Source: Actinomadura sp. NAK00032 | Lineage (GTDB): Bacteria; Actinomycetota; Actinomycetes; Streptosporangiales; Streptosporangiaceae | NCBI RefSeq assembly: GCF_013364275.1 | Contig: NZ_CP054932.1 | Location: 496,001-560,000 of the forward strand | Length of the DNA stretch: 64,000 nucleotides | Direction of reading: 5' to 3' | Part shown: positions 8,940 through 17,678 of the stretch, one piece after another | Position numbering within the stretch: position 1 is the first letter of the stretch | How the letters are laid out: each line of letters opens with the position of its first letter | Notes under the pieces: model-generated | Databases searched by the model: none | Told to the model about the DNA's origin: nothing | The model's input: the letters and a program-made list of their open reading frames with translations, nothing else | Translations under genes and position numbers: made by a program

Positions 8940-10598
8940 ATGCGGGTGGCCGAGGCGGTGGCGGGGGTGCTCGCGGCGCACGGGGTCTCGTGCCTGTTCG
9001 GAGTGCTCGGCGACGGGAACCTGCCGATCGTGGACGTGCTCGTCCGCGCGCACGGGGCCGACTACGTCGCGGCGGCGCGCGAGGACGGGGCCGTGCTCAT
9101 GGCCGACGGGTACGCGCGGGCCGGCGGACGGCTCGGGGTCGCGACCGTCACGCACGGGCCGGCGCTGACCAACGCGGTGACCGCGCTGACGGAGGCCGCG
9201 CGGGCCCGGACGCCGCTGCTGCTCGTCGCCGCCGACACCCCGCCCGGGGACCTGCGCAACCCGCAGGCCATCGACCAGGAGGACGTGGTCCGGCCGACCG
9301 GCGCGGGCGTGCAGTGGGCGCACTCGGCGGAGTCGGCCGTGGCGGACGCCGTGCGGGCGGTGCGGCGGGCGTTCACCGAGCGGCGGCCGATCGTGCTGAA
9401 CGTCCCCACGCCGCTGCTGGAGCGCGAGGCCGGAAACGGCCCTGGAACGTTCCGCGAGGAGGAGACCCCCGCACCGCTGCCGAGGGCCGAGGAGGTCGCG
9501 CGGGTCGCGGAGCTGCTCGGGAAGGCGGAGCGTCCCGTGATCGTGGCGGGCCGGGGCGCCCTGCACGCGCGGGAGGAACTCGTCGCACTGGGCGCGCGGA
9601 CGGGCGCCCTTCTGGCCACCACGCTGAAGGCCAAGGGCTTCTTCGCAGGTGAGCCGTTCGATATCGGCGTATGCGGCGGCTTCGCCACGACGCTCGGACG
9701 GGAGCTGATCCGCAAGTCGGACCTGCTGCTGGCGGTCGGCGCGTCCCTGAACTCGTTCACCCTGGACGGCGGCCGGATGCTCGCCGGGAACCCGGTGATC
9801 GTCCACAACGACGTCCGTCCCGAGGCGTTCGAGACGCCCGCCGACCTGCGCGTCCTGGGCGACGCCGGGGCGCTGGCCGCGATGCTCGCCGACACGGCCG
9901 AGCCCGGGACCGGCTGGCGGACGGACGGCACCGCGAAGCGGCTGGCCGACTACGTCTACGGCGGCGAGTACCCCGACGGCGGCGACGAGACCGGCCTCGA
10001 CCTGCACACCGTGGTCGCCGCGCTGGAGCGGATGGTCCCGCGCGAGCGGACGGTGGTGGTCGAGGGCGGGCACGCGGCGCTGTCCGAGCCGTCGCGCGGG
10101 CTGTCGGTGCCCGACCCGCGGGGCTTCGTGTTCCCGGTGAACTTCGGCTCGATCGGGCTGGGCCTCGCGTCCGCGATCGGCGCCGCGACGGCGCGGCCCG
10201 AACGGGTGACGCTGGCCGTCACCGGGGACGGCGCGCTGATGATGAACCTCGCCGAGCTGGACACGGCGGTGCGCCGCGGCCTGCGGCTCGTGGTCGTCGT
10301 CATGAACGACGCCGCGTTCGGCTACGAGTACCACAACATGCTGCACCGCGGCATGGACACCGGCCTGTCGCTGATCCCGCGGCCCGACTTCGCCGCGGTG
10401 GCGCGGGCGTTCGGGGCGCGGGCCGCGACCGTCCGGACGCCCGGTGAGCTGGACGACCTGAAGGGACTGATCGCCGACCCGTCCGGCCCGGTGCTCGTCG
10501 ACGCCCGGTTGACCCGGGCGGTGCGGACCCGGTGGTTCGCCGAGCACGAGAACGGGCTCGATCCCGCGGATCCGGACTTCCGGCCGCGCTACCGGTAA
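8940..10598 (+). CDS. Thiamine diphosphate-dependent decarboxylase/synthase-like enzyme (552 aa)
   Basis: A three-domain ThDP enzyme (acetolactate synthase/benzoylformate decarboxylase superfamily). The N-terminal Pyr domain has FGVLGDGNLPIVDVL and AREDGAVLMADGYARAGG with the cofactor-activating Glu. A central Rossmann-like domain follows (~190-330). The C-terminal PP domain has GDGALMMNLAELDT ... VVVVMNDAAFGYE, the Mg/ThDP GDG-N motif. ATG 8940 (MRVAEAV) has GGGAGG 5 nt upstream. It heads an operon with a dehydrogenase and class II aldolase. A 2-oxo acid substrate is likely; the exact one is unknown. Confidence 0.85.
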   Translation: MRVAEAVAGVLAAHGVSCLFGVLGDGNLPIVDVLVRAHGADYVAAAREDGAVLMADGYARAGGRLGVATVTHGPALTNAVTALTEAARARTPLLLVAADTPPGDLRNPQAIDQEDVVRPTGAGVQWAHSAESAVADAVRAVRRAFTERRPIVLNVPTPLLEREAGNGPGTFREEETPAPLPRAEEVARVAELLGKAERPVIVAGRGALHAREELVALGARTGALLATTLKAKGFFAGEPFDIGVCGGFATTLGRELIRKSDLLLAVGASLNSFTLDGGRMLAGNPVIVHNDVRPEAFETPADLRVLGDAGALAAMLADTAEPGTGWRTDGTAKRLADYVYGGEYPDGGDETGLDLHTVVAALERMVPRERTVVVEGGHAALSEPSRGLSVPDPRGFVFPVNFGSIGLGLASAIGAATARPERVTLAVTGDGALMMNLAELDTAVRRGLRLVVVVMNDAAFGYEYHNMLHRGMDTGLSLIPRPDFAAVARAFGARAATVRTPGELDDLKGLIADPSGPVLVDARLTRAVRTRWFAEHENGLDPADPDFRPRYR

Positions 10599-10606
10599 GG
10601 AGGCAC

Positions 10607-11150
10607 ATGTTCACTCGAATGGACCAGGGCACCCGCGAGCAGTGGCTGCACATCCGCGGGGAGACGCTGAAGACGCAGGAGCAGGCGCCAGAGCGGGTGC
10701 TGCCGATGCTGGCCGCGCTCGCGGCGTTCACCGACGGGTACGCGGTCGACCAGCTCCAGCACTCGCTGCAGACGGCGGCGCACGCGGAGGCGGCGGGCGC
10801 GGACGACGAGCTGGTCGTCGCGGCGCTGTGCCACGACATGGGCAAGGTGATCTCCACGGCGAACCACGCGGCGGTCGCGGCGGATCCTGCGGCCGTACGT
10901 GTGCGAGGAGGTCTACCGGATCATCCACGCGCACCAGACGTTCGAGGCCGCGCACTACGGCGAGCACTTCGGCTGGGACCCGGCCGAGCGCGAGATGTTC
11001 CAGGACGAGCCCTGGTACGCCGACGCGATCAGGTTCGCCGACGAGTGGGACCAGGTCGCGTTCGACCCCGGCTTCGACACGCCGACGCTGGAGCACTTCG
11101 CGCCCCGCGTCCGCCGCGTGTTCGGCGGAACCCGGACCATCACCAAATGA
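10607..11150 (+). pseudogene. HD-domain (PhnZ/MIOX-like) protein, frameshifted
   Basis: ATG 10607 has an excellent AAGGAGG site. The first ~92 codons read MFTRMDQGTREQWLHIRGET to CHDMGKVISTANHAAVAA in one frame. From about 10880 the sense continues in another frame as CEEVYRIIHAHQTFEAAHYG ... FADEWDQVAFDPGFDTP. The two halves join well if two bases (GA of a GAGATC) are restored at 10880-10884. Metal ligands typical of HD oxygenases (H, HD, H, H, D) are split between the frames. Either a recent 2-bp deletion inactivated it, or it is a sequencing error. Confidence 0.8.
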
Positions 11151-11190
11151 CCCGGACCATCACCAAATGACCCGGAGTGTCACCAGATGA
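11131..11190. repeat. 20-bp tandem repeat triplicating a stop/start junction
   Basis: CCCGGACCATCACCAAATGA at 11131-11150 is repeated exactly at 11151-11170 and in degenerate form at 11171-11190. Each unit ends ATGA. The first ATGA contains the stop of the HD gene; the third contains the start of the alcohol dehydrogenase (11187). ATGs therefore stand at 11147, 11167 and 11187. Confidence 0.95.
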
Positions 11191-12335
11191 CCAGAGCGGG
11201 GGCGGCCCGCGCCGTGCTCCAGCGGGCTCCGCGCACCCTCGACCTCGTGGAGCTGCCGCTTCCCGACGTCGGCCCCGACGACGCGCTGCTCGCCGTGGAG
11301 GCGTGCGGGATCTGCGGGACGGACGTCGAGGAGTACAGCGGCGCGCTGCTCGACACCATCGGCCCGACCTCGCCGTTCGTCCCCGGCCACGAGCCGGTCG
11401 GGCGGATCGCGGCGATCGGGGCGCGGGCGGCGGTGCGCTGGGGGCTCGCGGAGGGCGACCGGGTCGCGGTCGAGCCGGCGCTGCCGTGCGGGGCGTGCCG
11501 GGACTGCCGGACGGGCCGGTACGTGCTGTGCGCCGGCTGGGAGCACTTCCCGATGAGCTACGGGTTCGTCCCCGCCAAGATCCCGCCCGCGCTGTGGGGC
11601 GGGTTCGCCGACCGCATGTACCTGCATCCGAACAGCGTCCTGCACCGGCTGCCGGACGCGGTGGACCCGGCGGTCGCCGCCACGTTCAACGCGCTCGCCG
11701 CCGGCGTCGAGTGGGCGGTCGAGGTGCCCGGCACCCGCGCCGGCGACTGCGTGGTCGTGCTCGGCGCCGGGCAGCGCGGGCTGGCCTGCGTGCTGGCGGC
11801 GCGGGCCGCGGGCGCCGACCCGGTGATCGTCACCGGGCTGGCGGCCGACCGGCACAAGCTGGACCTGGCGCTGGAGCTGGGCGCGACCGCCGCCGTGGTG
11901 GCCGACGGCGGCGGCGTCCCGGAGCGGATCCGGGCGCTGACCGGCGGCGTGCCGGTGGACGTGGTGGTCGACGTCGCGTCCGGCGACCCCACGACCGTGC
12001 TGGACGCGATGGCGATCGTCCGGCCCGGCGGGACGGTGGTCCTCGCCGGGCTCAAGAACGGGCGGCCCGTGCCGGGCTTCACCAGCGACGACGTGGTCCT
12101 GAAGGGGCTGCGCGTGCAGGGCGTCCGGGCGGCGGGGCACGCCTCGTTCCGCCGGGCGGTCGCGCTGATCGCGGCGGGCGACCGCCCGCTGCACCGGCTC
12201 GTCACGCACACCTTCGCCCTCCCGGACGCGGCGCAGGCCATCGAGACCCTCGCCGCCCCGGGCGGCGGCCCGAACGGCGCGGTCAGCGTCGTGATCACAC
12301 CCGATCCCGTCCCCCCGCCTCCACCCCACCCCTAG
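11187..12335 (+). CDS. Zinc-dependent alcohol dehydrogenase, MDR family (382 aa)
   Basis: The catalytic zinc motif ACGICGTDVEEY (Cys ~39) and GHEPVGRIAAIG (~65) are intact. The structural zinc lobe reads PALPCGACRDCRTGRYVLC, with the four cysteines. The coenzyme Rossmann motif is VVLGAGQRGLACVLAA (~190-205). NAD(P)-dependent oxidation of a (possibly aromatic or amino-) alcohol is expected; the substrate is not fixed by sequence. The start is the third ATG of a 20-bp tandem repeat, with no strong ribosome binding site of its own, so translation may depend on the upstream gene. Confidence 0.88.
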   Translation: MTRAGAARAVLQRAPRTLDLVELPLPDVGPDDALLAVEACGICGTDVEEYSGALLDTIGPTSPFVPGHEPVGRIAAIGARAAVRWGLAEGDRVAVEPALPCGACRDCRTGRYVLCAGWEHFPMSYGFVPAKIPPALWGGFADRMYLHPNSVLHRLPDAVDPAVAATFNALAAGVEWAVEVPGTRAGDCVVVLGAGQRGLACVLAARAAGADPVIVTGLAADRHKLDLALELGATAAVVADGGGVPERIRALTGGVPVDVVVDVASGDPTTVLDAMAIVRPGGTVVLAGLKNGRPVPGFTSDDVVLKGLRVQGVRAAGHASFRRAVALIAAGDRPLHRLVTHTFALPDAAQAIETLAAPGGGPNGAVSVVITPDPVPPPPPHP

Positions 12336-12345
12336 GAGGGACCCC

Positions 12346-13572
12346 ATGGCAGGAAACTTCCCGAGGCCGCGCGGTAGAGCGGGCAGGGCCGCCGTGCTGG
12401 CGACGGCGCTGCTGCCCGCGCTCGCGGCCGCCGCGTGCGCGTCCGGCTCCGGCTCCGTGCAGGCCGACGACGGCACGATCGTCATCGGCATGGACCAGGA
12501 CACCTCCGGCGGCGCCGCCGCCTACGCCGGGATCGTCGGCAAGACGATCAAGGACGCGGTCGCCGAGGTCAACGACAAGGGCGGCATCGGCGGCAAGAAG
12601 CTCAAGCTGATCGTCAAGAGCGACGACAACGACGCGACGAAGGCGCCGACCGTCGTCCGGCAGCTGCTCAGCCAGGGCGCGCAGGCGATCATCATGAACT
12701 CCGGCGGGCAGTCGGTGCTGCAGGTCCAGGCCCTGCTCAAGCAGCAGAAGGTGCCCGCCATCGCGCCGGTGAACATCACGCCCGGCATCGGGGACGGCCC
12801 GAACTCGGCCTACACGTACTCGCTCGCGAACCCGACCGAGGACTTCGGGAAGGTCTACGCCGAGGCGTTCACGAAGGCCGGGTACAAGCGGCTCGCCCTG
12901 TTCAAGGACGACAGCGCGTCCATCGCCGGGATGGAGAAGGCGCTGATGACCCCGATCAAGGAGGCGGGGATCCAGGTCGTCGCGACGGAGACGGCGCCGG
13001 TCGACACCAGCGACGTCACCGCGCAGGTCACCCGGATCAAGCAGGCGAAGCCGGACGCGATCCTCGTCGCGGCGCTCGGCGGGCAGATGGAGGTGCTCGT
13101 CCACAACACGACGCACCAGCTCATCCCGGACGCCGACCGGTTCTCGCTCGCGTCCATCGGCAACCAGCCCGACCTGTGGAAGCAGGCCAAGCCGGGCGCG
13201 CTCGACAAGCTCGTCTTCGTCGGGTCGATCACGCAGGAGAACGAGAAGACGGCGGCGCTGGCGAAGTTCCTGTCCGGCAAGCGCGGCGGCGAGGCCGGCG
13301 TGACGGCCTACGACGCGCAGGCGTACGACGCGATCGGGATGCTCGCCAAGGCGATCGAGCAGGCCGGGTCCAAGCCGGACGGCGAGGCCATCAACAAGGG
13401 CCTGGAGAAGGTGTCCGGGTACCCGTCGTCCTTCGGGCAGAAGGGCTACACCCTGTCGTTCAAGCCGGGCAAGCACAGCGGCACCGACGGGCTCTGCGGC
13501 CTCATCCTCATGCAGTTCGAGAACAGCCAGCCGGGTCGGCAGTGGCCGGTGTACCAACCGGCCTGCGGCTGA
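12346..13572 (+). CDS. Branched-chain amino acid-type ABC substrate-binding lipoprotein (408 aa)
   Basis: A lipoprotein signal peptide, RAAVLATALLPALAAAAC, has a lipobox Cys at ~31. The mature part is a periplasmic-binding fold of the LivJ/LivK type (Peripla_BP_6): VIGMDQDTSGGAAAYAGI, LKLIVKSDDNDATKAPTVV, INSGG-like IIMNSGGQSVLQ, and ALFKDDSASIAGMEKAL. GGAGGG precedes the ATG. No permease or ATPase is next to it. livHMGF, which lacks a binding protein, lies 20 kb away at 33.3-36.8 kb and is the likely partner (inference). The ligand is unknown. Confidence 0.88.
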   Translation: MAGNFPRPRGRAGRAAVLATALLPALAAAACASGSGSVQADDGTIVIGMDQDTSGGAAAYAGIVGKTIKDAVAEVNDKGGIGGKKLKLIVKSDDNDATKAPTVVRQLLSQGAQAIIMNSGGQSVLQVQALLKQQKVPAIAPVNITPGIGDGPNSAYTYSLANPTEDFGKVYAEAFTKAGYKRLALFKDDSASIAGMEKALMTPIKEAGIQVVATETAPVDTSDVTAQVTRIKQAKPDAILVAALGGQMEVLVHNTTHQLIPDADRFSLASIGNQPDLWKQAKPGALDKLVFVGSITQENEKTAALAKFLSGKRGGEAGVTAYDAQAYDAIGMLAKAIEQAGSKPDGEAINKGLEKVSGYPSSFGQKGYTLSFKPGKHSGTDGLCGLILMQFENSQPGRQWPVYQPACG

Positions 13573-13587
13573 CAGATGGGAGGAACC

Positions 13588-14382
13588 GTGACATTGGACG
13601 TCGGGCCTCGCCCCGCGCCGCGACCGGTCGCCGGAGGCGCCGCCGAGTGGACGCCCCGGGTGATGCCGCCGATCGGCAGGGACCTCGACGACCGGCAGAA
13701 GCTGGCGTGCGCGTTCCGCATCCTCGGGCGGTCGGGGTTCAGCGAGAACATCGCGGGCCACATCACCGTCCGGGTGGACGGCACCGAGGACCTGCTGATC
13801 AACCCGTGGGGCCTGTGGTGGGAGGAGATCTCCGCGTCCGACATCTGCCGGGTGTCGCCGGACGCGGAGGTCCTGGACGGCAAGTGGGACGTCACCCCCG
13901 CCATCCACATCCACACCGAGCTGCACCGCCGCCGCCCCGACGTGCGCGCCGTGGTGCACAACCACCCGTACTACGCGACGGTGCTCGCCGCCCTCGGCGT
14001 CCTGCCGGAGTTCCTGCACCAGACCGGGTCGATGTTCGACGGCGACCTGGCCTTCGTGGACGAGTACACCGGCGAGGTCGCCACCGCCGACCTCGGCGCC
14101 GACCTCGCCGACCGGATCGGCGACAAGTCGGTGGTGCTGCTCGCCAACCACGGCGTCATCGTGACCGGCCCCTCCGTGGAGGAGGCGACGTACCGGTCCG
14201 CGACCCTCGACCGGCAGTGCCGGCTGATGTACGACGTGCTGGTCTCGGGTCGCGATCACACGCTCGTGGCGCCTAGCCTGCGACGCAGCATGAAGGCGTC
14301 GCTCCTCGAACGCGGAACCGACTTCTTCTGGAACGGGGCGGTGCGCGCACTGCTCCGCGACCACCCGGAGGTGGTGGACTGA
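13588..14382 (+). CDS. Class II aldolase/adducin-family protein (264 aa)
   Basis: The fold signature is visible: RSGFSENIAGHITVRVDG, LLINPWGLWWEEISASDI, and the metal-binding AIHIHTELHRRRPDVRAVVH followed by NHPYYATVLAAL. A third His lies in VLLANHGVIVTG. These His residues bind the divalent metal in fuculose-phosphate-type aldolases and in related decarboxylases. I chose GTG 13588 because an in-frame ATG at 13576 forms part of the GGGAGGAACC ribosome binding site. The next gene overlaps by one base, so the pair is translationally coupled. Confidence 0.85.
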   Translation: MTLDVGPRPAPRPVAGGAAEWTPRVMPPIGRDLDDRQKLACAFRILGRSGFSENIAGHITVRVDGTEDLLINPWGLWWEEISASDICRVSPDAEVLDGKWDVTPAIHIHTELHRRRPDVRAVVHNHPYYATVLAALGVLPEFLHQTGSMFDGDLAFVDEYTGEVATADLGADLADRIGDKSVVLLANHGVIVTGPSVEEATYRSATLDRQCRLMYDVLVSGRDHTLVAPSLRRSMKASLLERGTDFFWNGAVRALLRDHPEVVD

Positions 14383-15647
14383 TGAGCATCAACATCGACG
14401 ACCTCGCCGCCAACACGAGCTTCACGACCGGCGGCAAGGGCGCCGAGGGGCCCACCTGGCTGCCGGAGCCCGAGCGCCGCGACCGCAAGTACACCGTCAT
14501 CTCCGTGGACGACCACATCGTGGAGCCGCCGAACACCTTCGAGGGACGCATGCCGGCGAAGTTCGCCGACCGCGCCCCGAAGGTCGTGGAGCGCGACGGC
14601 GGCGCCGAGGTGTGGGTGTACGACGGGCAGGACTTCCCGAACGTCGGCTTCAACGCGGTCGTCGGGCGTCCCGTGTCGGAGTACAGCTTCGAGCCGTCCC
14701 GGTTCGACGAGATGCGGCGCGGCGCGTGGGACATCCACCACCGCATCAAGGACATGGACCTCGCCGGCATCTACGCGTCGCTGAACTTCCCGTCGTTCCT
14801 GCCGGGGTTCGCGGGGCAGCGGCTCCAGCTCACCACGTCCGACAACGAACTGGCGCTGGCCTCGGTACGGGCCTGGAACGACTGGCACCTGGAGGAATGG
14901 GCCGGCTCCTACCCGGACCGGATCATCCCGTGCCAGATCCCGTGGCTGCTCGACCCCGAACTCGGCGCGGCGGAGATCCGCCGCAACGCCGAGCGCGGCT
15001 TCAAGGCGGTGACGTTCTCCGAGGCGCCGCAGAAGCTCGGGCTGCCGTCCCTGCACACCGGCTACTGGGACCCGATCATGCGGGCGTGCGCGGAGACGGG
15101 CACGGTCGTGAACCTGCACATCGGGTCGTCCGGGACGTCCCCGGCGACGGCCGACGACGCCCCGCCGGACACGGTCGGCGTGCTGTTCTTCGGGTACGCG
15201 ATGTTCGCCGCCGTCGACTGGCTGTACTCGCTGCTGCCCGTCCGCTTCCCGGACCTGAAGATCTGCCTGAGCGAGGGCGGCATCGGCTGGGTCGCCGGTC
15301 TCATGGACCGGCTCGACCACATGCTCAGCTACCACGACATGTACGGGACGTGGACGAAGGACATCGGCCTCACCCCGGCGGAGGTCCTCAAGCGCAACTT
15401 CTGGTTCTGCGCCGTCGAGGACCAGTCGTCGTTCGTGCTGCGCGACCGCATCGGCGTGGAGAACATCCTGCTGGAGAGCGACTACCCGCACTGCGACTCG
15501 ACGTGGCCGGACACCCAGACGGTCATCGAGTCGGAGATCGGCGGCCTGCCCGAGGCGGACGTGCGCCGCTTCACCTGGCAGAACGCGGCGGAACTGTACC
15601 GGCACCCCGTCCCGGCCGAAGTCCAGGCCGACCCGAACGCGTTCTGA
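14382..15647 (+). CDS. Amidohydrolase-family metal-dependent hydrolase/decarboxylase (421 aa)
   Basis: A TIM-barrel amidohydrolase_2 (ACMSD-like) protein. The first metal site is degenerate, YTVISVDDHIVEPPNTFEG. Later come NLHIGSSGTSP (His), LKICLSEGGIGWVAGLMDRL (Glu) and the active-site Asp in LLESDYPHCDSTWPDT. Members act as hydrolases or non-oxidative decarboxylases of aromatic or muconate acids (family knowledge). It starts at an overlapping TGATG with the aldolase and overlaps the P450 by one base. Confidence 0.85.
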   Translation: MSINIDDLAANTSFTTGGKGAEGPTWLPEPERRDRKYTVISVDDHIVEPPNTFEGRMPAKFADRAPKVVERDGGAEVWVYDGQDFPNVGFNAVVGRPVSEYSFEPSRFDEMRRGAWDIHHRIKDMDLAGIYASLNFPSFLPGFAGQRLQLTTSDNELALASVRAWNDWHLEEWAGSYPDRIIPCQIPWLLDPELGAAEIRRNAERGFKAVTFSEAPQKLGLPSLHTGYWDPIMRACAETGTVVNLHIGSSGTSPATADDAPPDTVGVLFFGYAMFAAVDWLYSLLPVRFPDLKICLSEGGIGWVAGLMDRLDHMLSYHDMYGTWTKDIGLTPAEVLKRNFWFCAVEDQSSFVLRDRIGVENILLESDYPHCDSTWPDTQTVIESEIGGLPEADVRRFTWQNAAELYRHPVPAEVQADPNAF

Positions 15648-16867
15648 TGACGATCATGCGCCCGTCGGGCTCCAGCGCCTCCGGGGAGTACGACCCGTTC
15701 TCCCCGGAGGCGCTGGAGGCCCCGGCCGCCGCCCACCGCACGCTGCGCGAGAAGTGCCCGGTGCACCACCACGCGGGTTTCGGCGACAACGGCTTCTACA
15801 CGCTGTCGCGGCACGCCGACGTCGCCGCGTTCTTCGACGACTGGGGCCTCTGGTCGTCGAAGTGGGGCCAGGGCCCGATCTACGTGCGGGAGGGCGGGCT
15901 GAAGTCCGACCCGCCGGAGCACACCGTCTACCGGAAGCTGGTGACGTCGGCGTTCACGGCCCGCCGCACCGCCGCGCTGGAGGACTGGATCACCGCGACC
16001 GCCGGCGACCTGGTCGACGGCTTCGCCGCCGGCGGCCGCGCCGACCTGTGCGAGGCGTTCGCGGTGCCGCTGCCCGTCCTGGTGATCGCGAAGATCCTGG
16101 GCGTGCCGTCCGCCGACCGGGCCGACTTCAAGGCGTGGTCGGACCAGTTCATGGCCGGGCAGAACGCCGCCGACCCGACCGTCCAGGGCGCGGCCCGCGC
16201 CAAGATCGACGCCTACTTCGGCGGGATCCTGGCCGAGCGCCGCGAGACCTTGGGCTCGGGCGGCCCGGAGGCACTGCCGGACGACCTGCTCACCGCCCTC
16301 CTCACCGCCGAGAACGACGGCCGCCCGTTCACCGACGAAGAACTGCTGCCGCTCATCCTGCTGCTCCTGGTAGGAGGCAACGAGACCACAACGTCCCTCA
16401 TAGCGAACGCGGTGTGGCGCCTCCTGGACCTCGGCCTATGGGAGGAGGTCCGAGCGAACCCACACCTGCTGGACGCGGCCGTAGAGGAGAGCCTCCGCTA
16501 CGACCCGCCCGTCCTCGGCCTGTACCGCACCAACACCCGACCGGTCGTCCTGCACGGTGTGGAGATCCCAGAGAACTCCAAGGTGCAGGGCCTCTACGCG
16601 TCCGCCAACCGGGACCCTGGCGCGTGGGAAGACCCCGACACGTTCCGCCTAGACCGTGACCTGAACGACCTACGCCGCCGGCACCTCTCCTTCGGCGTCG
16701 GCCAGTACTTCTGCCCCGGTGCTGCACTAGCCCGCCTGGAAGCACGCATCTCTCTGCGTCTCCTAGGCGAGCGCCTGCCCGGCCTACGCCTGGACGGCGA
16801 ACCGACCCGCGTCGACTCCTTCATGATGTGGGGCCCGTCGTCGCTGCCGATCGCCTGGTCGGTGTGA
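15647..16867 (+). CDS. Cytochrome P450 (406 aa)
   Basis: Soluble class I bacterial P450. The I-helix is LLLVGGNETTTS (~238-250), the K-helix ExxR is EESLRYDPPV, and the heme loop FGVGQYFCPGAALARLE has Cys ~356. The start ATG 15647 overlaps the amidohydrolase stop. It would need ferredoxin and reductase partners encoded elsewhere. From about 16360 on, codon use relaxes (gta, gga, aca, ata, cta, cca appear) compared with the first half. Its stop directly abuts the stop of the convergent regulator. Confidence 0.93.
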   Translation: MTIMRPSGSSASGEYDPFSPEALEAPAAAHRTLREKCPVHHHAGFGDNGFYTLSRHADVAAFFDDWGLWSSKWGQGPIYVREGGLKSDPPEHTVYRKLVTSAFTARRTAALEDWITATAGDLVDGFAAGGRADLCEAFAVPLPVLVIAKILGVPSADRADFKAWSDQFMAGQNAADPTVQGAARAKIDAYFGGILAERRETLGSGGPEALPDDLLTALLTAENDGRPFTDEELLPLILLLLVGGNETTTSLIANAVWRLLDLGLWEEVRANPHLLDAAVEESLRYDPPVLGLYRTNTRPVVLHGVEIPENSKVQGLYASANRDPGAWEDPDTFRLDRDLNDLRRRHLSFGVGQYFCPGAALARLEARISLRLLGERLPGLRLDGEPTRVDSFMMWGPSSLPIAWSV

Positions 16868-17605
16868 CTAGTTCAGGACGTGGCACTGGGCCGCGGTCAG
16901 GTGCCGCCGCGCGGCGCGTTCGGCGCCCGCAGCGTCGCCTGCCGCGATCAGCTTGATCAGCCGGTGGTGCGCCCGCACCCCGTCGGAGCGCTGGTCGAGC
17001 CCGGGGAACTCACCGCGCCCGGCGGCGGCGCCCGCCCACTCCTGCTCGGCGGTCGTCCACAGCCGTTCGAGCGCGCCCACCGCGACCGCCATCGCGGCGT
17101 TCCCGCACCCGAACACGAGCTGCGCGTGGAACTCCCGCGCCGCCCGCACGAACCCGATCAGGTCGTCCAGGTTGGCCTCGACGTCCCGCTGCGCGGCCTC
17201 CAGCGTCGGGATCACACTGCTCTCCCGGTCGGGACGCTCGGCGCAGAGCCCCGCGCACACCGGCTCCAGCCGCACCAGCGCGACCGCGATGTCGTCGGGC
17301 GCCGACTGCCGCGACCGCAGCACGAGGTCGATGGCCTGCGCGGCCGTCTCCGTCCGCGGCACGTGCACGACCGCGCCGCCCTTGTTGCCGCGCAGCACGG
17401 TGATGAGGCCCTCGGACTCCAGGATCCGCAGCGCCTCCCGCATGGACGGCTTGCTGACCCCGAACTCGGCGAGCAGGTCGTCCTGCGGGCCGATGACCTC
17501 GCCGTCGGCCAGCTCGCCGCTGACGATCCGCTCGCGCAGGACGGAGGCCACCATGTCGGCGAGCCGGGGCTGCCGGATGCGCGCCGGGCGCGTTCCGTTC
17601 ACCAT
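16868..17605 (-). CDS. FadR-type GntR transcriptional regulator A (245 aa)
   Basis: The N-terminal winged helix reads IRQPRLADMVASVLRERIVS, then FGVSKPSMREALRILESEGL and ITVLRGNKGGAVVHVPR. The C-terminal FCD helical domain has the metal/ligand residues spread over REFHAQLVFGCGN ... HHRLIKLIAAGDAAGAERA. ATG 17605 (MVNGTRPARI) is my choice; a GTG one codon later or ATG 17647 are alternatives. It is divergent from the thioesterase and convergent with the P450. It closely resembles regulator B at 36912. It probably controls the catabolic operons nearby. Confidence 0.85.
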   Translation of the reverse strand: MVNGTRPARIRQPRLADMVASVLRERIVSGELADGEVIGPQDDLLAEFGVSKPSMREALRILESEGLITVLRGNKGGAVVHVPRTETAAQAIDLVLRSRQSAPDDIAVALVRLEPVCAGLCAERPDRESSVIPTLEAAQRDVEANLDDLIGFVRAAREFHAQLVFGCGNAAMAVAVGALERLWTTAEQEWAGAAAGRGEFPGLDQRSDGVRAHHRLIKLIAAGDAAGAERAARRHLTAAQCHVLN

Positions 17606-17640
17606 TCCCCCGGTGATGAGTGAGATGGGCCGAACGGCCC

Positions 17641-17672
17641 TTAACATCTAAATCTTAGCATCTGCAAAGGGA
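17641..17672. promoter_or_regulatory. AT-rich divergent promoter/operator region of the FadR-type gene and thioesterase
   Basis: A short AT-rich patch contains CTAAATCTTAG (a CTAA/TTAG dyad) at about 17648-17658 and TCTTAGC at 17653-17659. TCTTAGC also occurs at 33309-33315, upstream of livH. A plausible autoregulatory operator; inference from position and motif sharing. Confidence 0.4.
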
Positions 17673-17678
17673 GCAACC

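Noticed and set aside
12295..14364. 689-codon minus-strand frame opposite the binding protein and aldolase
   Set aside because: Low-complexity Arg/Val/Gly shadow; both plus-strand genes have clear family signatures.
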